A stretch of DNA of 64,000 nt from Bacteroidota bacterium (GCA_020161835.1 JAIUNL010000008.1:20552-84551); one strand, 5' to 3'. Shown: positions 7,810-17,536, counted from the first letter of the stretch. The notes: a model not told the origin generated them from the letters alone. Translations and numbers: made by a program.

Positions 7810-10188
7810 ATGCAATTTGAAACCAAATACGGTACTTTTACTGATGATGGAAATGAATTTGTCATCAACCAATGGAAAACCCCAAAGCCGTGGACCAATG
7901 TTATTTCGAATGGTGAGTACGGACTTGTCATCTCCCAAACCGGTGGCGGATTCAGTTTTCTGACCCACTCTGAGTTTAACAGGTTGAACCGGTGGCATCA
8001 GGATATGGTTCAGGATAACTGGGGAAAATATCTTTACATCAAAAATAATGATACCGGAATTGTCTGGTCACCAACCTGGCAACCGGTAAAGCAAAATCCC
8101 GATAAATATGAAGTCCGGTTTGGGTTCGGATACGCAAAATTCATTTCAGAATTTCAGGGAATCCAGGCAGAACTGACGATTTTAATTCCCATCGGCGACA
8201 ATGTCGAAATCTGGGATTTGAAACTCACCAATACGAATGCCAAACCCGCCAGTCTTTCTGTTTACACTTATTTTGAATGGTGTCTCGGGTCATCCGCCGA
8301 TCACCACCGTGAATTCCACAAATGTTTTATCGAAACCGAGTTTGATCCCAATTTAAACGGACTTGTTGCCGGAAAAAGAATCTGGGAAATTCCACTTGGC
8401 GACCGTGGTCACTGGAATATCGAATATCCCTACAAAGGATTCCTGGTTACAACAGCTTCAGTCACTTCATTTGAATGTGATAAAGAGAATTTTCTTGGCA
8501 ATTATGGCGATTTGATGAATCCGGAAGGAGTTGCAACAGGCGTTTTGACGGGCACATCCGGAATCTGGTATGATCCGGTAGCCACACTCAAATCTGACCT
8601 GACGATCAATGGCGGAGAAAGTACCCGGTTTCAGTATCTCGCCGGCATCCAGGAGAAAAAAGAACAGATTGCAGCTTTGATTGGGAAGTATAATTCAGGA
8701 ACCAAAATTGATGCTGCTTTGAACGTAGTGAAGAAGTTCTGGGCGGATTATCTTGGAACTCTCGAAATCGAAACCCCTGACAAGGAAATGAATCTGTTTA
8801 CCAATAAATGGGTACGTTATCAGGCAATTGCCGGAAGATTGTGGGCAAGAACCGCCTATTATCAGCAGTCAGGTGCGTTCGGGTTCCGTGATCAGCTTCA
8901 GGATAGTTTGACTTATCTTACCATCAAACCTGAACTGACTTTGAAGCAAATGAAATTGCATGCCCGGCATCAGTTTGAAGACGGAACTGTACTCCATTGG
9001 TGGCATCCGATTTCAGAAACCGGACTTCCGACCAAAATGGTTGATGATTTGCTCTGGTTGCCATTCGTTCTTGTTCATTATTTGTGGGAAACCGGCGATG
9101 ACTCGGCTCTAGACAGTAAAGAACCTTACTATGACAACGCCCAGCTTGAAGAAGGACTTTATCAGCATTCGGTAAGAGCAATTGAAAAAGTATTTACCCG
9201 GTTCAGTGACCGTGGATTGCCCTTAATCGGAGCCGGTGACTGGAATGACGGACTTTCAGCAGTTGGCCTTGATATGAAAGGTGAATCGGTTTGGATGGCT
9301 GAATTTTTCTATTTCATTTTGACCCGGTTTGCACCTGTTGCCCGGAAAAGGGGAGAAACTGCCTTTGCATCCAAACTGGAAACAAAAGCCGTTGAATTAA
9401 AAAAAGCATTTGACCTTCACGCCTGGGATGGTGAGTATTATTTCCGTGGAACCAAAGATTCCGGTGAAAAATTTGGAAGCAGTGAAAATGAAGAAGGAAA
9501 GATTTTCCTGAATGCACAAACCTGGTCAGTGATGTCTGGGATTGCAGATCCTGATAAACAAAAACTGGCTCTTGCTGCAGTCAAAAAACACCTGATTTAT
9601 GAAAATGGTCCATTATTGCTCCATCCGGGATACAGTAAACCGGATAAGTACATTGGTTACCTGACTCGTTACGCTGCTGGCCGACGTGAAAATGGTGGGG
9701 TTTATATGCATGCAGCCACCTGGTCAATCTGGGCTTTTGCTCTGAACCGGGATGCTGATGCTGCTCATGATGTGTTCAGAAAATTGTGCCCCATTGTGAA
9801 GGGAACTGAAGACCCAGATAAATATTCTGCTGAACCTTACGTGACTCCGGGAAATGTTGAAGGTCCGACTTCTGCGCTTTACGGTCGTGCCGGATGGACC
9901 TGGTACACCGGTTCTGCTGCCTGGCTTGCAAAAGTAACGGTTGACTGGATTTTGGGAGTCAGAACCAATGAAGCCGGGTTGATTGTCGATCCTTGTATTC
10001 CAAAATCCTGGCCAGGATATTCAGTGAAACGCCTTTACCGCGGAACAACTTATCACATCAAAATCAGCAACCCGTCAGGTGTTTCAACCGGGGTAACTTC
10101 TATGACCGTAAACGGGAAAGCAATTGCCGGAAATGTTATTCCGGTAACGGCAGGAAAAGAAGTGACAGTTGATGTTGTGATGGGGTGA
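7810..10188 (+). CDS. GH94 disaccharide/oligosaccharide phosphorylase
   Basis: This cytoplasmic enzyme (no signal peptide, 792 aa) follows the GH94 plan: an N-terminal beta-sandwich starting KYGTFTDDGNEFVI, a helical linker, an (alpha/alpha)6 barrel and a small C-terminal beta domain. The GAGDWNDG motif carries the conserved catalytic Asp (about residue 480), and the AAGRRENGGVYMHAATW segment matches the phosphate/sugar site region. Family members phosphorolyse beta-glucosides such as cellobiose, chitobiose, laminaribiose or 1,2-beta-oligoglucans to alpha-sugar-1-phosphate. The length is near that of cellobiose and chitobiose phosphorylases (about 800 aa) and shorter than known 1,2-beta-oligoglucan phosphorylases. 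AAGAGGA precedes the ATG. Its place beside GH144-like enzymes suggests it works on imported beta-1,2-gluco-oligosaccharides, but the substrate is not proven. Confidence 0.9.
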   Translation: MQFETKYGTFTDDGNEFVINQWKTPKPWTNVISNGEYGLVISQTGGGFSFLTHSEFNRLNRWHQDMVQDNWGKYLYIKNNDTGIVWSPTWQPVKQNPDKYEVRFGFGYAKFISEFQGIQAELTILIPIGDNVEIWDLKLTNTNAKPASLSVYTYFEWCLGSSADHHREFHKCFIETEFDPNLNGLVAGKRIWEIPLGDRGHWNIEYPYKGFLVTTASVTSFECDKENFLGNYGDLMNPEGVATGVLTGTSGIWYDPVATLKSDLTINGGESTRFQYLAGIQEKKEQIAALIGKYNSGTKIDAALNVVKKFWADYLGTLEIETPDKEMNLFTNKWVRYQAIAGRLWARTAYYQQSGAFGFRDQLQDSLTYLTIKPELTLKQMKLHARHQFEDGTVLHWWHPISETGLPTKMVDDLLWLPFVLVHYLWETGDDSALDSKEPYYDNAQLEEGLYQHSVRAIEKVFTRFSDRGLPLIGAGDWNDGLSAVGLDMKGESVWMAEFFYFILTRFAPVARKRGETAFASKLETKAVELKKAFDLHAWDGEYYFRGTKDSGEKFGSSENEEGKIFLNAQTWSVMSGIADPDKQKLALAAVKKHLIYENGPLLLHPGYSKPDKYIGYLTRYAAGRRENGGVYMHAATWSIWAFALNRDADAAHDVFRKLCPIVKGTEDPDKYSAEPYVTPGNVEGPTSALYGRAGWTWYTGSAAWLAKVTVDWILGVRTNEAGLIVDPCIPKSWPGYSVKRLYRGTTYHIKISNPSGVSTGVTSMTVNGKAIAGNVIPVTAGKEVTVDVVMG

Positions 10189-10196
10189 TTTGAGTG

Positions 10197-10352
10197 ACAA
10201 GTGGTCGGTGGTAAGTGGTAAGTTAAAAATAGTAGCCACTTATAACTTTCAAATTGTTCTTTATCCCCCAAAAGTGTTCGGAATTTTCTATTTGCTCAGC
10301 TTATAACATTTAATTACTTATCACCTATCACTGACCACCTATCACTAAAAAC
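10197..10352. repeat. Heptanucleotide arrays after the phosphorylase gene
   Basis: Two 7-bp-period arrays lie in this gap: GTGGTAA type at about 10197-10233 and TTATCAC/CTATCAC type at about 10316-10352. They are in opposite orientation, so the gap could fold into a long imperfect hairpin. No gene is seen between them. Confidence 0.7.
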
Positions 10353-10380
10353 TATTTATGTCTGAAACACCGAGGTATAA

Positions 10381-10573
10381 AATGGATAGAGTGAACCGCA
10401 TTTTTACGGTTTTTCTTATCATTATTGTCATCCTGTTGTTTTGGCTGGTTGCCACACAAAGTCCTGAAAAGCCGCTGTTTCAAAATTCAGGTAAAAAGAA
10501 TCAATCCGGGTTAGATACTTCTGTCAAATTAAAATCTTGCTCGTTAATTGAAAGGCTATCTTTTTGGGTATGA
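10381..10573 (+). CDS. Small predicted single-pass membrane protein
   Basis: A 63-aa ORF starts at the ATG at 10381 with GAGG 6 nt upstream; a longer form from 10358 lacks a ribosome-binding site. The N-terminus is MDRVNRIF, followed by about 20 hydrophobic residues (TVFLIIIVILLFWLVA) and a polar tail. Its TGA overlaps the ATG of the GH2 gene (ATGA), so the GH2 start may be translationally coupled to it. It belongs to no family I know. It may be a real small inner-membrane protein, or a leader whose main role is coupling. Confidence 0.4.
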
Positions 10574-12630
10574 TCAGTAGTTTGAACGGATCCTGGCAGT
10601 TTCAAGCTGACCCAAACTCTGAACTTTCAGTGAATAAGGTCAGAGAATCATTTCTTTTCGGACAGTTAACAGGTGCGATGCCTGTACCTTCAAACTGGCA
10701 CAATAACGGACTTCCGGATTTTTCTGGTACTGTCTGGTTTTGTACCCGTTTTCACCAGATTTTATCTTCCTTTAGCCTTCTTGAATTTAAAGGTGTCGAC
10801 TATTTTGCCGACGTTTGGCTGAATGGTGAATATCTTGGGCATCATGAAGGATATTTTCAACCTTTTACATTTAAAATTCCTGACTTTTTATATCTGCAAG
10901 CCGAACATGATCTCATTATAAAGGTAACAAGTCCGAAAGAAGAAGCAGGTCCTGTCTGGCCCTGGAAGAAAACGCTGATTAAGGGAATTTTTGGTCATCA
11001 CGATTGCAGGCCGGGAGCAAACAGTCCTGAATTTGGTCAGGATATGAATACCGGCGGAATTTGGAACAGTGTAAGTCTTCACACAGGTTTGCCCTTGTGG
11101 ATTGAAAGAATGGCGGTTTCCAGCGAACTCAACGCCGATCATGCAACTACTGTGATTAATGTTCAGGTTTATTATCAAAACGGATTTGTTCTTCCGAAGT
11201 CAGTCTCCTTTAATCTTGCATTGACTCACCCGAACGGATCAGTTACCCATGAAAAAGTTCAGGTACAATTGAACCCTGGTCAGGGATCTTTCTGTTATAC
11301 CTTTTTTCTTAAAAAACCAAAACTCTGGCATTCCTGGGATACGGGAAGTCAACCTTTGTACACCGCTGCGATTACCTGTGATTTATGTGGTGAAACCAGA
11401 GTTACTTTCGGAATTAAAACGGTTTCGACAGATGACAAGAAACAATTTTTTCTGAATGGAAAAAGGTTGTTTCTTCGTGGTACCAATGTCATTCCCGACC
11501 AATTGCTCAGCACGTTATCAAATGAGCGACTGGAAGCAATGATAAGCCTGATGGTTGAAGCTAATATCAATATAGTAAGGGTTCATGCGCATGTAAACCG
11601 TCCAGAATTTTACAAAACCTGTGATCAGAAGGGTTTACTTGTCTGGCAGGATTTCCCCCTTCAATGGACGTATTCTGATGCCCCGGAATTTATTTCAAAT
11701 GCCGTTTCACAGATCAAAGACATGGTTCGTCTTCTGAAAAATCATGCCTCAATTGCATTCTGGTGCTGTCACAATGAACCCGGCGAACAGATAAAAACAG
11801 TTGATCCGTTTCTGGTCAGGGCTGTTTTATCCGAAGATTCAACCCGGATAGTCAGAATGGCTTCTAATTACGAAGAACATCCCTACGACGGCTGGTATTG
11901 GGGAAACCCGGAGCATTATGCAGGAACGCCAATGGGTCCGATGGTGACTGAGTTTGGCGCCCAGGCATTACCAGAACCTGATTCTCTATCAAAATTTATT
12001 CCGGCAAACAAATTATGGCCTCCTGATTGGGCAACCTGGGAATATCATGATTTTCAGTATGATCAGACTTTTAATATTGCCGGTATTGAAAAAGGAAAAT
12101 CGATCAATCAGTTTGCAGCCAATTCACAAAAGTATCAATCGAAAGTGCTTGAAACGGCAACTGAATGGTACAGGCGAAAACGGTTTAACTCGATCACCGG
12201 TGTCTTCCAGTTTATGTTTCAGGATTGCTGGCCATCTATAACCTGGTCAATTGTGGATTATTATGGCAAGCGTAAATCCGGATTTTATTCCCTCAAGAAA
12301 GCTTTTGAACCTGTTCACTGTTCTGTTTTTCTTCGTCAGACGTCTTACCTTCCTGCAGCACGGCTGAATCTGGAAATCTGGCTGATCAATGATTTGTGGA
12401 AGGATGCCGGAGCGGTCACCGTGACAGTTTCAGTGGGGAAAAGTGAAGTTGGAAAATTGGGTCCATTTTCACTTTCTGCAGATAGTCTGATTCATATTCC
12501 CTTTGAAGACATCAAGTTTTTCATTACTGAAAACCTGATGAATGAGCAACGTTTGATCGTAACCCTGGCGGGTGAAAAAGGTATTCTTTCTGAATTTCGG
12601 TCTGAAATTAAAATTGGGGAAAAAGTATGA
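10570..12630 (+). CDS. GH2-family glycoside hydrolase
   Basis: This 686-aa protein has no signal peptide. Residues 1-150 form the GH2 sugar-binding jelly roll (LNGSWQF, FKGVDYFADVWLNGEYLGHHEGYF). An immunoglobulin-like domain follows, then a TIM barrel starting near NGKRLFLRGTN. The acid/base Glu is in HNEP (about Glu403) and the nucleophile Glu in VTEFGAQ (about Glu461), so it should be active. Such enzymes are retaining beta-glycosidases (galactosidase, glucuronidase, mannosidase or glucosidase). The architecture is closest to beta-mannosidase-like GH2 proteins, but the substrate cannot be assigned. The ATG at 10570 overlaps the stop of the small ORF. An in-frame TTG lies six nt earlier. 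Its own TGA overlaps the next ATG (ATGA), so it is in the same operon. Confidence 0.85.
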   Translation: MISSLNGSWQFQADPNSELSVNKVRESFLFGQLTGAMPVPSNWHNNGLPDFSGTVWFCTRFHQILSSFSLLEFKGVDYFADVWLNGEYLGHHEGYFQPFTFKIPDFLYLQAEHDLIIKVTSPKEEAGPVWPWKKTLIKGIFGHHDCRPGANSPEFGQDMNTGGIWNSVSLHTGLPLWIERMAVSSELNADHATTVINVQVYYQNGFVLPKSVSFNLALTHPNGSVTHEKVQVQLNPGQGSFCYTFFLKKPKLWHSWDTGSQPLYTAAITCDLCGETRVTFGIKTVSTDDKKQFFLNGKRLFLRGTNVIPDQLLSTLSNERLEAMISLMVEANINIVRVHAHVNRPEFYKTCDQKGLLVWQDFPLQWTYSDAPEFISNAVSQIKDMVRLLKNHASIAFWCCHNEPGEQIKTVDPFLVRAVLSEDSTRIVRMASNYEEHPYDGWYWGNPEHYAGTPMGPMVTEFGAQALPEPDSLSKFIPANKLWPPDWATWEYHDFQYDQTFNIAGIEKGKSINQFAANSQKYQSKVLETATEWYRRKRFNSITGVFQFMFQDCWPSITWSIVDYYGKRKSGFYSLKKAFEPVHCSVFLRQTSYLPAARLNLEIWLINDLWKDAGAVTVTVSVGKSEVGKLGPFSLSADSLIHIPFEDIKFFITENLMNEQRLIVTLAGEKGILSEFRSEIKIGEKV

Positions 12631-14189
12631 AAACCAGATTTTGCCTTTTTCTTTTGGCTGGAATTTCACTTCTTTCCTGTGCAACTCAGCCTCCCTCCAA
12701 ACCCATTGTCTTATCTGCTAAAGGTTATTCAGAACATCTTGAAGTCAGGGTGAAATCTGATGATCCGGCTGTTGAATCCCTTCAATTTTATCAGAAAACT
12801 GAAACTGGCTGGATCAAAGCCGGACAACCATCAAAAACTCCAGGTTCAGCCCGGTTTTGGAAAGAAAAGAACAGTAACACTTCAGGACTTTTTGCTGTTA
12901 AAGCAGTGAATGAAAAGGGAATTGAATCTGCCTTGTCAGATTCTGTTTCGTTGGCATTCAGATCCATGACGGATAATGATTATCTCGATATGACGCAGGA
13001 AGCTGCATTCCGGTTTTTTTATGATGCTTCCCATCCGGTTTCGGGCCTTACTCTTGAACGGATCCCCGTTGATTTTCCTGATATCGTATCATCCGGCGGA
13101 ACAGGCATGGGTTTGTTGGCTTTTCCTGTTGCCGTTGAACGCGGATGGATTACCCGACAGCAGGCAATTGACCATATCAGAAAAATGGTAGACTTTCTCG
13201 CAAAGGCAGAACGATTTCACGGCGCCTGGAGCCACTGGCTGAACGGAAAAACGGGGAAAGCCTACCCATTCAGTAAAAAAGATAACGGTGCCGATCTGGT
13301 TGAAACGGCTTATCTTATACAGGGTTTACTCACTGTCAGACAATACTTTACCAATGATGTCCCTGACGAGATTTATCTTAGAAACAAGATTACTGAATTG
13401 TGGGAATCTGTTGAGTGGGATTGGTTTCTTCGCTATCCTGAAAGTAAAGTTTTATACTGGCATTGGTCACCGGAATATGGCTGGGATATGAATTTCCCGC
13501 TGGTTAACTGGAATGAAGTCATGATCACTTATCTGCTGGCCATTGCATCGCCAACTCATGGCATTCCTGCTGATTGTTGGTCTAAAGGGTGGCAATCTGG
13601 AAAACATTTGAACGGAAAATCCTTTTATGACATCAAGCTTGAAGTTGGTTGGGACTATGGTGGACCCTTATTCTTTACCCACTATTCTTTTCTGGGGTTT
13701 GATCCCAGAAACAAACGGGATGGTTTAACCAATTATTTCAAGAATAACCGGAATGTGGCACTGATCCAGCAAAAGTATGCAGTTGAAAACCCGAAAGGAT
13801 TTAAAGGCTATAATGCTGAGTGCTGGGGGCTGACAGCCAGTGATAATCCGTGGGGTTACGGAGCTCAGGAACCTTTCAGGGAGGATAATGGCACCATTTC
13901 TCCTACAGCAGCTTTATCGTCAATGCCTTACGTTCCTGAATTGTCTTTGCCAACGCTTAAATATTTCTATCACACTTACCGGGATTCACTGTTTGGTGAA
14001 TTTGGATTTCGTGACGCCTTCAATCCGACAGAAAACTGGTTTGCTAAAAGTGTCATTTCCATCGATCAGGGACCCATTATCGTGATGATCGAAAATTACA
14101 GAACTCAGTTGCCCTGGAAATTATTCATGGCAAACCCTGAAATTGAACCAATGTTAAAGTCAATCGGATTTAAAGAAGACCTGGAATAA
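12627..14189 (+). CDS. GH144-like (glycoamylase-fold) lipoprotein
   Basis: This 520-aa protein has a lipoprotein signal (lipobox LLSC, Cys18), so it is probably anchored in the outer or inner membrane. Residues about 25-110 form a fibronectin-like domain. The rest is an (alpha/alpha)6 barrel of the glycoamylase-like family (Pfam PF10091), with GGTGMGLLAFPVAVERGWITR split across blocks, ADLVETAYLIQGLL, VLYWHWSPEYGWDMNF, GWDYGGPLFFTHYSFLGFDP and IENYRTQLPWKLFM. GH144 members of this fold are endo-beta-1,2-glucanases or related beta-1,2-gluco-oligosaccharide enzymes, so that is the likely activity. The ATG overlaps the GH2 stop. It is a paralogue of the next gene but lacks the C-terminal sorting domain. 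Confidence 0.85.
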   Translation: MKTRFCLFLLAGISLLSCATQPPSKPIVLSAKGYSEHLEVRVKSDDPAVESLQFYQKTETGWIKAGQPSKTPGSARFWKEKNSNTSGLFAVKAVNEKGIESALSDSVSLAFRSMTDNDYLDMTQEAAFRFFYDASHPVSGLTLERIPVDFPDIVSSGGTGMGLLAFPVAVERGWITRQQAIDHIRKMVDFLAKAERFHGAWSHWLNGKTGKAYPFSKKDNGADLVETAYLIQGLLTVRQYFTNDVPDEIYLRNKITELWESVEWDWFLRYPESKVLYWHWSPEYGWDMNFPLVNWNEVMITYLLAIASPTHGIPADCWSKGWQSGKHLNGKSFYDIKLEVGWDYGGPLFFTHYSFLGFDPRNKRDGLTNYFKNNRNVALIQQKYAVENPKGFKGYNAECWGLTASDNPWGYGAQEPFREDNGTISPTAALSSMPYVPELSLPTLKYFYHTYRDSLFGEFGFRDAFNPTENWFAKSVISIDQGPIIVMIENYRTQLPWKLFMANPEIEPMLKSIGFKEDLE

Positions 14190-14230
14190 TCTATAACTGG
14201 GTTTGTCCTAAATTAAATATTTAGGGGAAA

Positions 14231-14312
14231 TGGATCCCGGATCAAGTCCGGGATGACAGCCATCTTAGAAAAAAAGTGAAAAAGTTGTCATTCCCGCGAA
14301 GGCGGGAATCCA
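14231..14312. repeat. Two REP-like hairpins between the GH144-like genes
   Basis: A hairpin ATCCCGGA-TCAAG-TCCGGGAT (14234-14255) is followed by a copy (14284-14312) of the 29-bp arm seen at 100-128 and, inverted, at 187-215. They sit in the 197-bp gap between the two paralogues and may end transcription or stabilise the upstream mRNA. No gene is visible in the gap. Confidence 0.8.
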
Positions 14313-14386
14313 GTATTTAGCATTATAAACTATATTTTCATCAGCTAAATTATTAGCCAAAAGCAATCAAAAATGGAATTTACAAA

Positions 14387-16255
14387 ATGAACCTCCTTAA
14401 AAAATATACCTTTCTATCCGGAATTCTTGTATTTCTGGCAACTGCCGGAGCAACGAATTCTAATGCCGTTGTAAATCCGCCAACCCTGGTTAAAGCAAAC
14501 GGTTATGAACGTCATCTTGAATTCAATATATCAGTTACTCAGGCCTATTCAGGGTATAATTTATACAGAAAGACGACCGGTGACTGGGAAAAAGTAACCA
14601 AACTGAATTATGGTAACCTCTTTCTTCATTACTGGAAAACGCCTGAAAGTGCTGAAACAGCCTGGTATGCACTCAAGGGAATTGATGGCGGTGGAAATGA
14701 ATCAGTTTTATCAGATTCTGTTCAGCTTTCCTTCAAAGTGATGACTGATGATGAGTATTTGGATATGGTTCAGGAAGCCACCTTCCGCTATTTCTGGGAC
14801 TATGCTCATCCTACATCCGGGTTGGCCAGAGAACGATATAATTCAGGGAATACTGTCACAACGGGTGGCAGCGGTTTTGGAATCATGACAATCCCGGTCG
14901 CAGTAGAACGGGGATGGATCACCCGGGCTGAAGGTGCGGCAAGAGTTAAAAAGATGGTTCAGTTTTTATATGGTGCCAACAAATTTCATGGTGCTTGGCC
15001 CCATTGGATTAACGGATCAACCGGTGATGTAATTCCGTTTGGAACCAAAGATAACGGCGGTGATCTGGTCGAAACGGCTTTTATGATTCAGGGTTTGCTT
15101 ACAGTAAAACAATATTTCAACGGAACTGCATCAGATGAGGTATTTAGCCGGACTCTGATTGATTTGCTTTGGAAAGGTGTTGAGTGGGATTGGTATCTTC
15201 GTTATGCCGGTGGAAAAGTGCTTTACTGGCACTGGTCACCCAATTATGGCTGGGATATGAATTTTCAGCTCAAAGGCTGGAATGAAACCATGATCACGTA
15301 TCTGCTCGCCATTGCATCACCCACCCATCCGATTCCAGCAGATTCCTACACAAAAGGCTGGGCTTCAGCCAGTTATTATAAAAACGGAAAATCCTTTTAC
15401 GGTTACAAGATTGATGTTGGTTGGGATTACGGCGGTCCTCTTTTCTTTGCCCATTATTCTTTCCTTGGTTTTGATCCCCGGGACAGGAAGGATGCATACA
15501 CCAACTATTTTACGAACAACCGTAATGTTTCGATGATTCACAATTTGTACAGTGCAGCAAACCCCAAAAAGTTCAAAGGTTACTCAATCAACAGTTGGGG
15601 ATTAACGGCAAGTGATGACCCAACGGGATACCGGGTTCATGAACCCAATAATGACAATGGTACCATTTCTCCGACTGCAGCATTGTCTTCAACGCCTTAC
15701 ACGCCCTCTCAATCAATTAAAGCCATAAAGCACTTTTATGTAACTTATCAGGATTCCGTTTGGGGTCAATACGGATTTTACGATGCATTCAATCCTACTC
15801 AAAAATGGTTTGCTACCAGTTATCTGGCGATCGATCAGGGTCCGATTGTGGTTATGATTGAAAACTACCGCACCCAGCTTCTCTGGAATCTGTTCATGAA
15901 AAACACCGAAATTCAGCCTATGCTGACTGCAATCGGAATGGTTCCGACGGACGTGATGGATGATCACCGTGATGAAATGACGTTTTTAATGGATCCCGCT
16001 TATCCAAATCCGTTCAACGGCTCAGTATCAGTTCCGTTTCATGCTCCCGCCGGTTCAAAAGTTCAGGTTGATATCATTAACCTGCTGGGACAGACAGTGA
16101 GAACGTTAGGTGTGGTTTCAGAATCAGGAAATGAAGGACTCGTGAACTGGGATGGAAATAACCAATCAGGAAAACCTGTTTCGTCCGGACTTTATTTTAT
16201 CCGCTTCCAAACCGGAACCGGAATTCAAACCCAAAAAGTAATTTTTCAAAAATAA
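14387..16255 (+). CDS. GH144-like secreted enzyme with type IX sorting domain
   Basis: This 622-aa protein has a signal peptide and a fibronectin-like N-domain. Its glycoamylase-fold barrel is collinear with the preceding paralogue (VAVERGWITR, GDLVETAFMIQGLL, VLYWHWSPNYGWDMNF, GWDYGGPLFFAHYSFLGFDP). The last about 85 residues are a Por/type IX secretion C-terminal domain (AYPNPFNGSVSVPF, VDIINLLGQTVRTL, SSGLYFIRFQTG). It is therefore probably exported through the outer membrane and released or attached to the surface. GH144 enzymes cut beta-1,2-glucan; this one could be the extracellular endo-enzyme and its lipoprotein paralogue the trimming enzyme. The ribosome-binding site is weak. The stop codon is immediately followed by the start of the binding-protein gene. 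Confidence 0.87.
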   Translation: MNLLKKYTFLSGILVFLATAGATNSNAVVNPPTLVKANGYERHLEFNISVTQAYSGYNLYRKTTGDWEKVTKLNYGNLFLHYWKTPESAETAWYALKGIDGGGNESVLSDSVQLSFKVMTDDEYLDMVQEATFRYFWDYAHPTSGLARERYNSGNTVTTGGSGFGIMTIPVAVERGWITRAEGAARVKKMVQFLYGANKFHGAWPHWINGSTGDVIPFGTKDNGGDLVETAFMIQGLLTVKQYFNGTASDEVFSRTLIDLLWKGVEWDWYLRYAGGKVLYWHWSPNYGWDMNFQLKGWNETMITYLLAIASPTHPIPADSYTKGWASASYYKNGKSFYGYKIDVGWDYGGPLFFAHYSFLGFDPRDRKDAYTNYFTNNRNVSMIHNLYSAANPKKFKGYSINSWGLTASDDPTGYRVHEPNNDNGTISPTAALSSTPYTPSQSIKAIKHFYVTYQDSVWGQYGFYDAFNPTQKWFATSYLAIDQGPIVVMIENYRTQLLWNLFMKNTEIQPMLTAIGMVPTDVMDDHRDEMTFLMDPAYPNPFNGSVSVPFHAPAGSKVQVDIINLLGQTVRTLGVVSESGNEGLVNWDGNNQSGKPVSSGLYFIRFQTGTGIQTQKVIFQK

Positions 16256-17536
16256 ATGAAAACAACTCTCGGTTTTGCACTTGCTTTCTTTCTGGCATTT
16301 TCAGGATGTCAGAAAAAATCTCAGCCAAATGAAATCCGCTTTTGGGCGATGGGTGCAGAAGGGGAGAAGGTCAAACTGGTTATTCCCGAATTTGAAAAAG
16401 AAAATCCCGGAGTAACCGTTTCTGTTCAGATGATTCCCTGGACGGCAGCCCATGAAAAACTGGTAACGGCTGTGGCTTCCGGCACTGAACCCGATCTCAC
16501 CCAGCTTGGTAATACCTGGATCCCCGAATTTGTTGCTCTGGGTGCTTTGAAAAATCTGGATTCCCTTGCAAATCAGTCTGAAAGTGCAACCCAATCGAAG
16601 TTCTTTGAGGGAGTTTGGGAAACCAACGTTCTTGATAAAAACCTGTACGGAATTCCCTGGTATGTTGATACCCGGGTCATGTTTTACCGGAAGGATGTCT
16701 TTAAAAAAGCGGGCTATGATCATCCGCCAAAAACCTGGGATGAACTTCGTGATTTGTGCGAAAAAATCAAAAAACTTCCCGGCAACTCGAAAAATTACGC
16801 CATTTATTTGCCCGCAAACGAATGGTCACACTTTGTTACTTTCGGACTGCAAGCCGGTTCTCCGATTCTAAAAGATTCTGATACCCGTGGGGCGTTCTCC
16901 GATCCTGAATTCCGACGTTCCTTCACCTACTTGATGAGTTTTCTTTACGATTCCCTTGCTCCGCCACGTTTTACTGAAGTGACAAACGTTTATCAGGCTA
17001 TCGAACAGGGCTTTTTCTCAATATACATGTCAGGTCCCTGGAATATTCCCGAATTTAAAAAACGCCTTCCTGAACATCTTCAGTCTGAATGGATGACGGC
17101 ACCTTTGCCCGGTCCTGACAATCAATACCCGGGTTATTCACTGGCAGGCGGATCATCGCTGGTCATGTTCAGAAATTCCAAAAACCCGGAACTCACCTGG
17201 AAGTTTGTTGAATTTCTTTCACGGAAGTCTACACAGCTTAAATTTTTCACCGTTTCAGGTGATTTGCCAGCCGTTAAAGAAGCCTGGCAGGATTCTGTTT
17301 TTCTGGCGGATCCCTACCTTGCCGCCTTCAGACAGCAACTTGATCATGTGAAGTCTACGCCCAAAATCCCGGAATGGGAGCAAATTGCTTTTTCCCGTAT
17401 TCAAACTTTTGCTGAACTTGCCACAGCCCGTAAACTCACGATTGACCAAACACTGAAACAGCTTGATGAATCGGTGAACATCATCCTTGAAAAACGTCGC
17501 TGGTATCTCGAAAAAATCGGAAAGGTGAAACCATGA
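16256..17536 (+). CDS. Sugar ABC transporter substrate-binding lipoprotein
   Basis: This 426-aa family 1 extracellular solute-binding protein has a lipobox (FSGC, Cys18). It opens with the typical IRFWAMGAEGEKVKLVIPEFEKENPGV-like region and contains PWYVDTRVMFYRKDVFKKAG, which in this family is the region where the ligand-side lobe begins. It should deliver an oligosaccharide to the two permeases that follow. The start abuts the previous stop with no gap, and its TGA overlaps the permease ATG (ATGA). The gene context suggests gluco-oligosaccharides made by the secreted GH144-like enzymes. Confidence 0.9.
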   Translation: MKTTLGFALAFFLAFSGCQKKSQPNEIRFWAMGAEGEKVKLVIPEFEKENPGVTVSVQMIPWTAAHEKLVTAVASGTEPDLTQLGNTWIPEFVALGALKNLDSLANQSESATQSKFFEGVWETNVLDKNLYGIPWYVDTRVMFYRKDVFKKAGYDHPPKTWDELRDLCEKIKKLPGNSKNYAIYLPANEWSHFVTFGLQAGSPILKDSDTRGAFSDPEFRRSFTYLMSFLYDSLAPPRFTEVTNVYQAIEQGFFSIYMSGPWNIPEFKKRLPEHLQSEWMTAPLPGPDNQYPGYSLAGGSSLVMFRNSKNPELTWKFVEFLSRKSTQLKFFTVSGDLPAVKEAWQDSVFLADPYLAAFRQQLDHVKSTPKIPEWEQIAFSRIQTFAELATARKLTIDQTLKQLDESVNIILEKRRWYLEKIGKVKP

